Assembly: GCA_004560375.1 (NCBI GenBank)
Contig: SFVC01000018.1
Coordinates: 4,186 to 68,185, forward strand
Length of the DNA: 64,000 nt
Origin: a bacterium
GTDB taxonomy: Bacteria > Bacillota > Clostridia > Oscillospirales > Oscillospiraceae
Direction: 5' to 3'
Shown here piece after piece: positions 62,992 through 64,000 of this stretch (positions are counted from its first letter, which is position 1; the number at the start of each line of letters is the position of its first letter). Below the pieces are notes generated by a model. The model was not told the DNA's origin, ran no database searches, and saw only the letters and a list, made by a program, of their open reading frames with translations. A program made the translations under genes and the position numbers.

Positions 62992-63807
62992 TTACAATTT
63001 GTGGAGCACGGGCTTTCGCCCGGCGAAGGTGGTGACGGAGGCGAACCCCGCCGCCCGGATCATCTCCAGGGCCTGGGGGATGCCCTTGCCCACGTCCTGG
63101 GGCCGGTGGGCGTCCGCCCCTACGGTGACAAGCTCGCCGCCGCACTCCTTGAACCAGCGCAGCAGGGGGGGCCAGCAGTCCAGATCCCGGCCCCGGCACA
63201 CGTTCACCTCCAGGGCGTGATCCGTTTTGGCCACCTCGGTGAAGATCCGCCGCACCTCTCCTTCGTAGTCCGCCAGGGTGAGGGAGACCCCGTCCCGGTG
63301 GATGTACCGCAGGGGATAGACGATGTGGGCCAGGCTGTCGTAGCAGTCGGGGTACTGGGCCACCAGCGTCCAGGTGTGCTTTAGGGTGCTCTCCACCGCT
63401 TTTCGGGCCAGGGCCGGATCCCTGCCGTAGTCGGAGAAGTAGAGATCCCGCCCCCCCTCCACGCCGATCCAGTTGTGGAGGGAGCCCAGCACGAAGTCCA
63501 GCTCGCCGCCGCCCTGGGCCAGGATGGCGCGGGCCCCCTCCGGGTCGGCGGGGGCGGAGCCCAGCTCCAGCCCAAGGCGGAGGGTGAGGCCGTCCCCCAG
63601 CTCCGTTTGGACGGCCTGAAACTGGGCCTTGGCGGCGGGCCAGTCAAAGGAGACCTGGGGGTTGCCGTCCATGTCCAGAAGATCACAGTGATCGGTGACG
63701 CAGAACTCCTGGAGACGGTTGGCCCGGGCGGCCCGGGCCATGTCAAGGAGTTCGGCTTCACTGTCCGGGGACAGCTTGGTGTGGCTGTGAATATCGCACA
63801 GATACAT
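62992..63807 (-). CDS. PHP-domain phosphatase, histidinol-phosphatase type
   Basis: This 271-aa PHP metal-dependent phosphatase has CDIHSHTKLSPDSE, the His pair in VTDHCDLLD, and a later GADAHRPQDVGKG with metal ligands. It best fits HisJ histidinol-phosphatase (histidine synthesis), but other PHP esterases look similar and no other his genes are nearby. ATG 63807 follows GAAGGTGATTTTC; the frame is open upstream without an RBS. Confidence 0.85.
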   Translation of the reverse strand: MYLCDIHSHTKLSPDSEAELLDMARAARANRLQEFCVTDHCDLLDMDGNPQVSFDWPAAKAQFQAVQTELGDGLTLRLGLELGSAPADPEGARAILAQGGGELDFVLGSLHNWIGVEGGRDLYFSDYGRDPALARKAVESTLKHTWTLVAQYPDCYDSLAHIVYPLRYIHRDGVSLTLADYEGEVRRIFTEVAKTDHALEVNVCRGRDLDCWPPLLRWFKECGGELVTVGADAHRPQDVGKGIPQALEMIRAAGFASVTTFAGRKPVLHKL

Positions 63808-63901
63808 GAAAATCACCTTCGGTATTGATTCTTTAGCCTTCTTGGGCAGGCGACCCACTGCCTTGGGGGGATGGGGGTGCGCCCCCCTGGGCCGCTGGGG
63901 A

Positions 63902-64000
63902 GGCAGGGGGGTCTCGCCTTCGGCTCGGTCGGCGCTGGACGAGCGCCACCGGCGCTCAGCGCCCCTGCCGGGGGCGTTCCTTTCTGCTCGTGCAGAAAGG
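63902..64000. repeat. GC-rich palindromic element at window edge
   Basis: GGCAGGGG (63902 onward) pairs with CCCCTGCC (ends near 63969), and CCTTTCTGC/GCAGAAAGG forms a hairpin at 63979-64000. Bases 63912-63934 are the reverse complement of 148-170 with 20 of 23 matches, so this is a relative of the repeat at the other end of the window. It probably continues past the edge. Confidence 0.55.

Noticed and set aside
48117..64000. Long frames opposite or alternate to spoIIE, yifB, comEC and other genes (often Gly/Pro/Arg/Ala-rich)
   Set aside because: They are shadow frames of GC-rich coding sequence with low-complexity composition and no motifs.

Overview
The window is 64 kb of GC-rich chromosomal DNA. 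Gene density is high, Shine-Dalgarno sites are strong, and many promoters match the SigA consensus with 17-bp spacers. Sporulation genes are present (spoIIE, spmA/spmB, spoVAC, an AbrB-type regulator). Other markers are a Na+-translocating oxaloacetate decarboxylase, SirTM/macrodomain genes, a DUF1540 protein and a YifB ATPase. Together these point to an anaerobic, spore-forming member of the Clostridia with high GC, most like Oscillospiraceae (the Flavonifractor/Lawsonibacter/Intestinimonas/Oscillibacter group). This placement is inferred from gene content and composition. I see no rRNA, CRISPR array, prophage or intact insertion sequence.

Layout. 0-3.3 kb: a two-component system. 3.3-4.3 kb: five tRNAs with repeats between them. 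4.3-8.6 kb: a phosphate locus (Na/Pi cotransporter, phoB, phoR) behind a clear Pho box. 8.8-11.6 kb: rhodanese and CoA-disulfide reductase-rhodanese with a Crp/Fnr regulator and a matching palindrome. 11.8-14.5 kb: a small helical protein, an HxlR regulator, and a macrodomain plus SirTM pair in which the macrodomain gene is frameshifted in a run of ten Gs. 14.5-19.7 kb: RhaD aldolase, nucleoside phosphorylase, two lipoproteins, DUF2975/HTH, a CPBP protease and a second (Sir2) deacylase. 19.8-25.1 kb: the oad decarboxylase operon and pckA, which carries an internal deletion. 25.4-31.7 kb: ferredoxin, a Clp ATPase and ilvB-ilvN-ilvC. 31.9-42 kb: DUF1540, a membrane protein, a CorC-type transporter, thioredoxin, a glycosyltransferase, UDP-galactopyranose mutase, DegV, an A-type flavoprotein, a hydrolase and a sugar kinase. 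42-50.2 kb: spoVAC, Tex, a membrane-bound MerR-RDD regulator, rsmI, abrB, spmAB, a predicted type I toxin-antitoxin module and a divergent RHH/small-protein pair. 50.2-63.8 kb: an EF-G-like GTPase, dusB, spoIIE, yifB, a HAD phosphatase, comEC, holA, rnmV, rpiB and a PHP phosphatase.

Several units make functional sense. The transporter and PhoBR share one orientation behind a Pho box. The Crp/Fnr regulator sits next to a persulfide/CoA-disulfide operon whose promoter has a class II-type palindrome. PckA and the sodium-pumping decarboxylase both act on oxaloacetate. The macrodomain and SirTM form the known eraser/writer pair for ADP-ribosylation. The most notable items are the convergent type I toxin-antitoxin cassette at 49.2-49.6 kb, the poly-G frameshift in the macrodomain gene, the deletion in pckA, the MerR-RDD fusion, and at least three families of short palindromic dispersed repeats.
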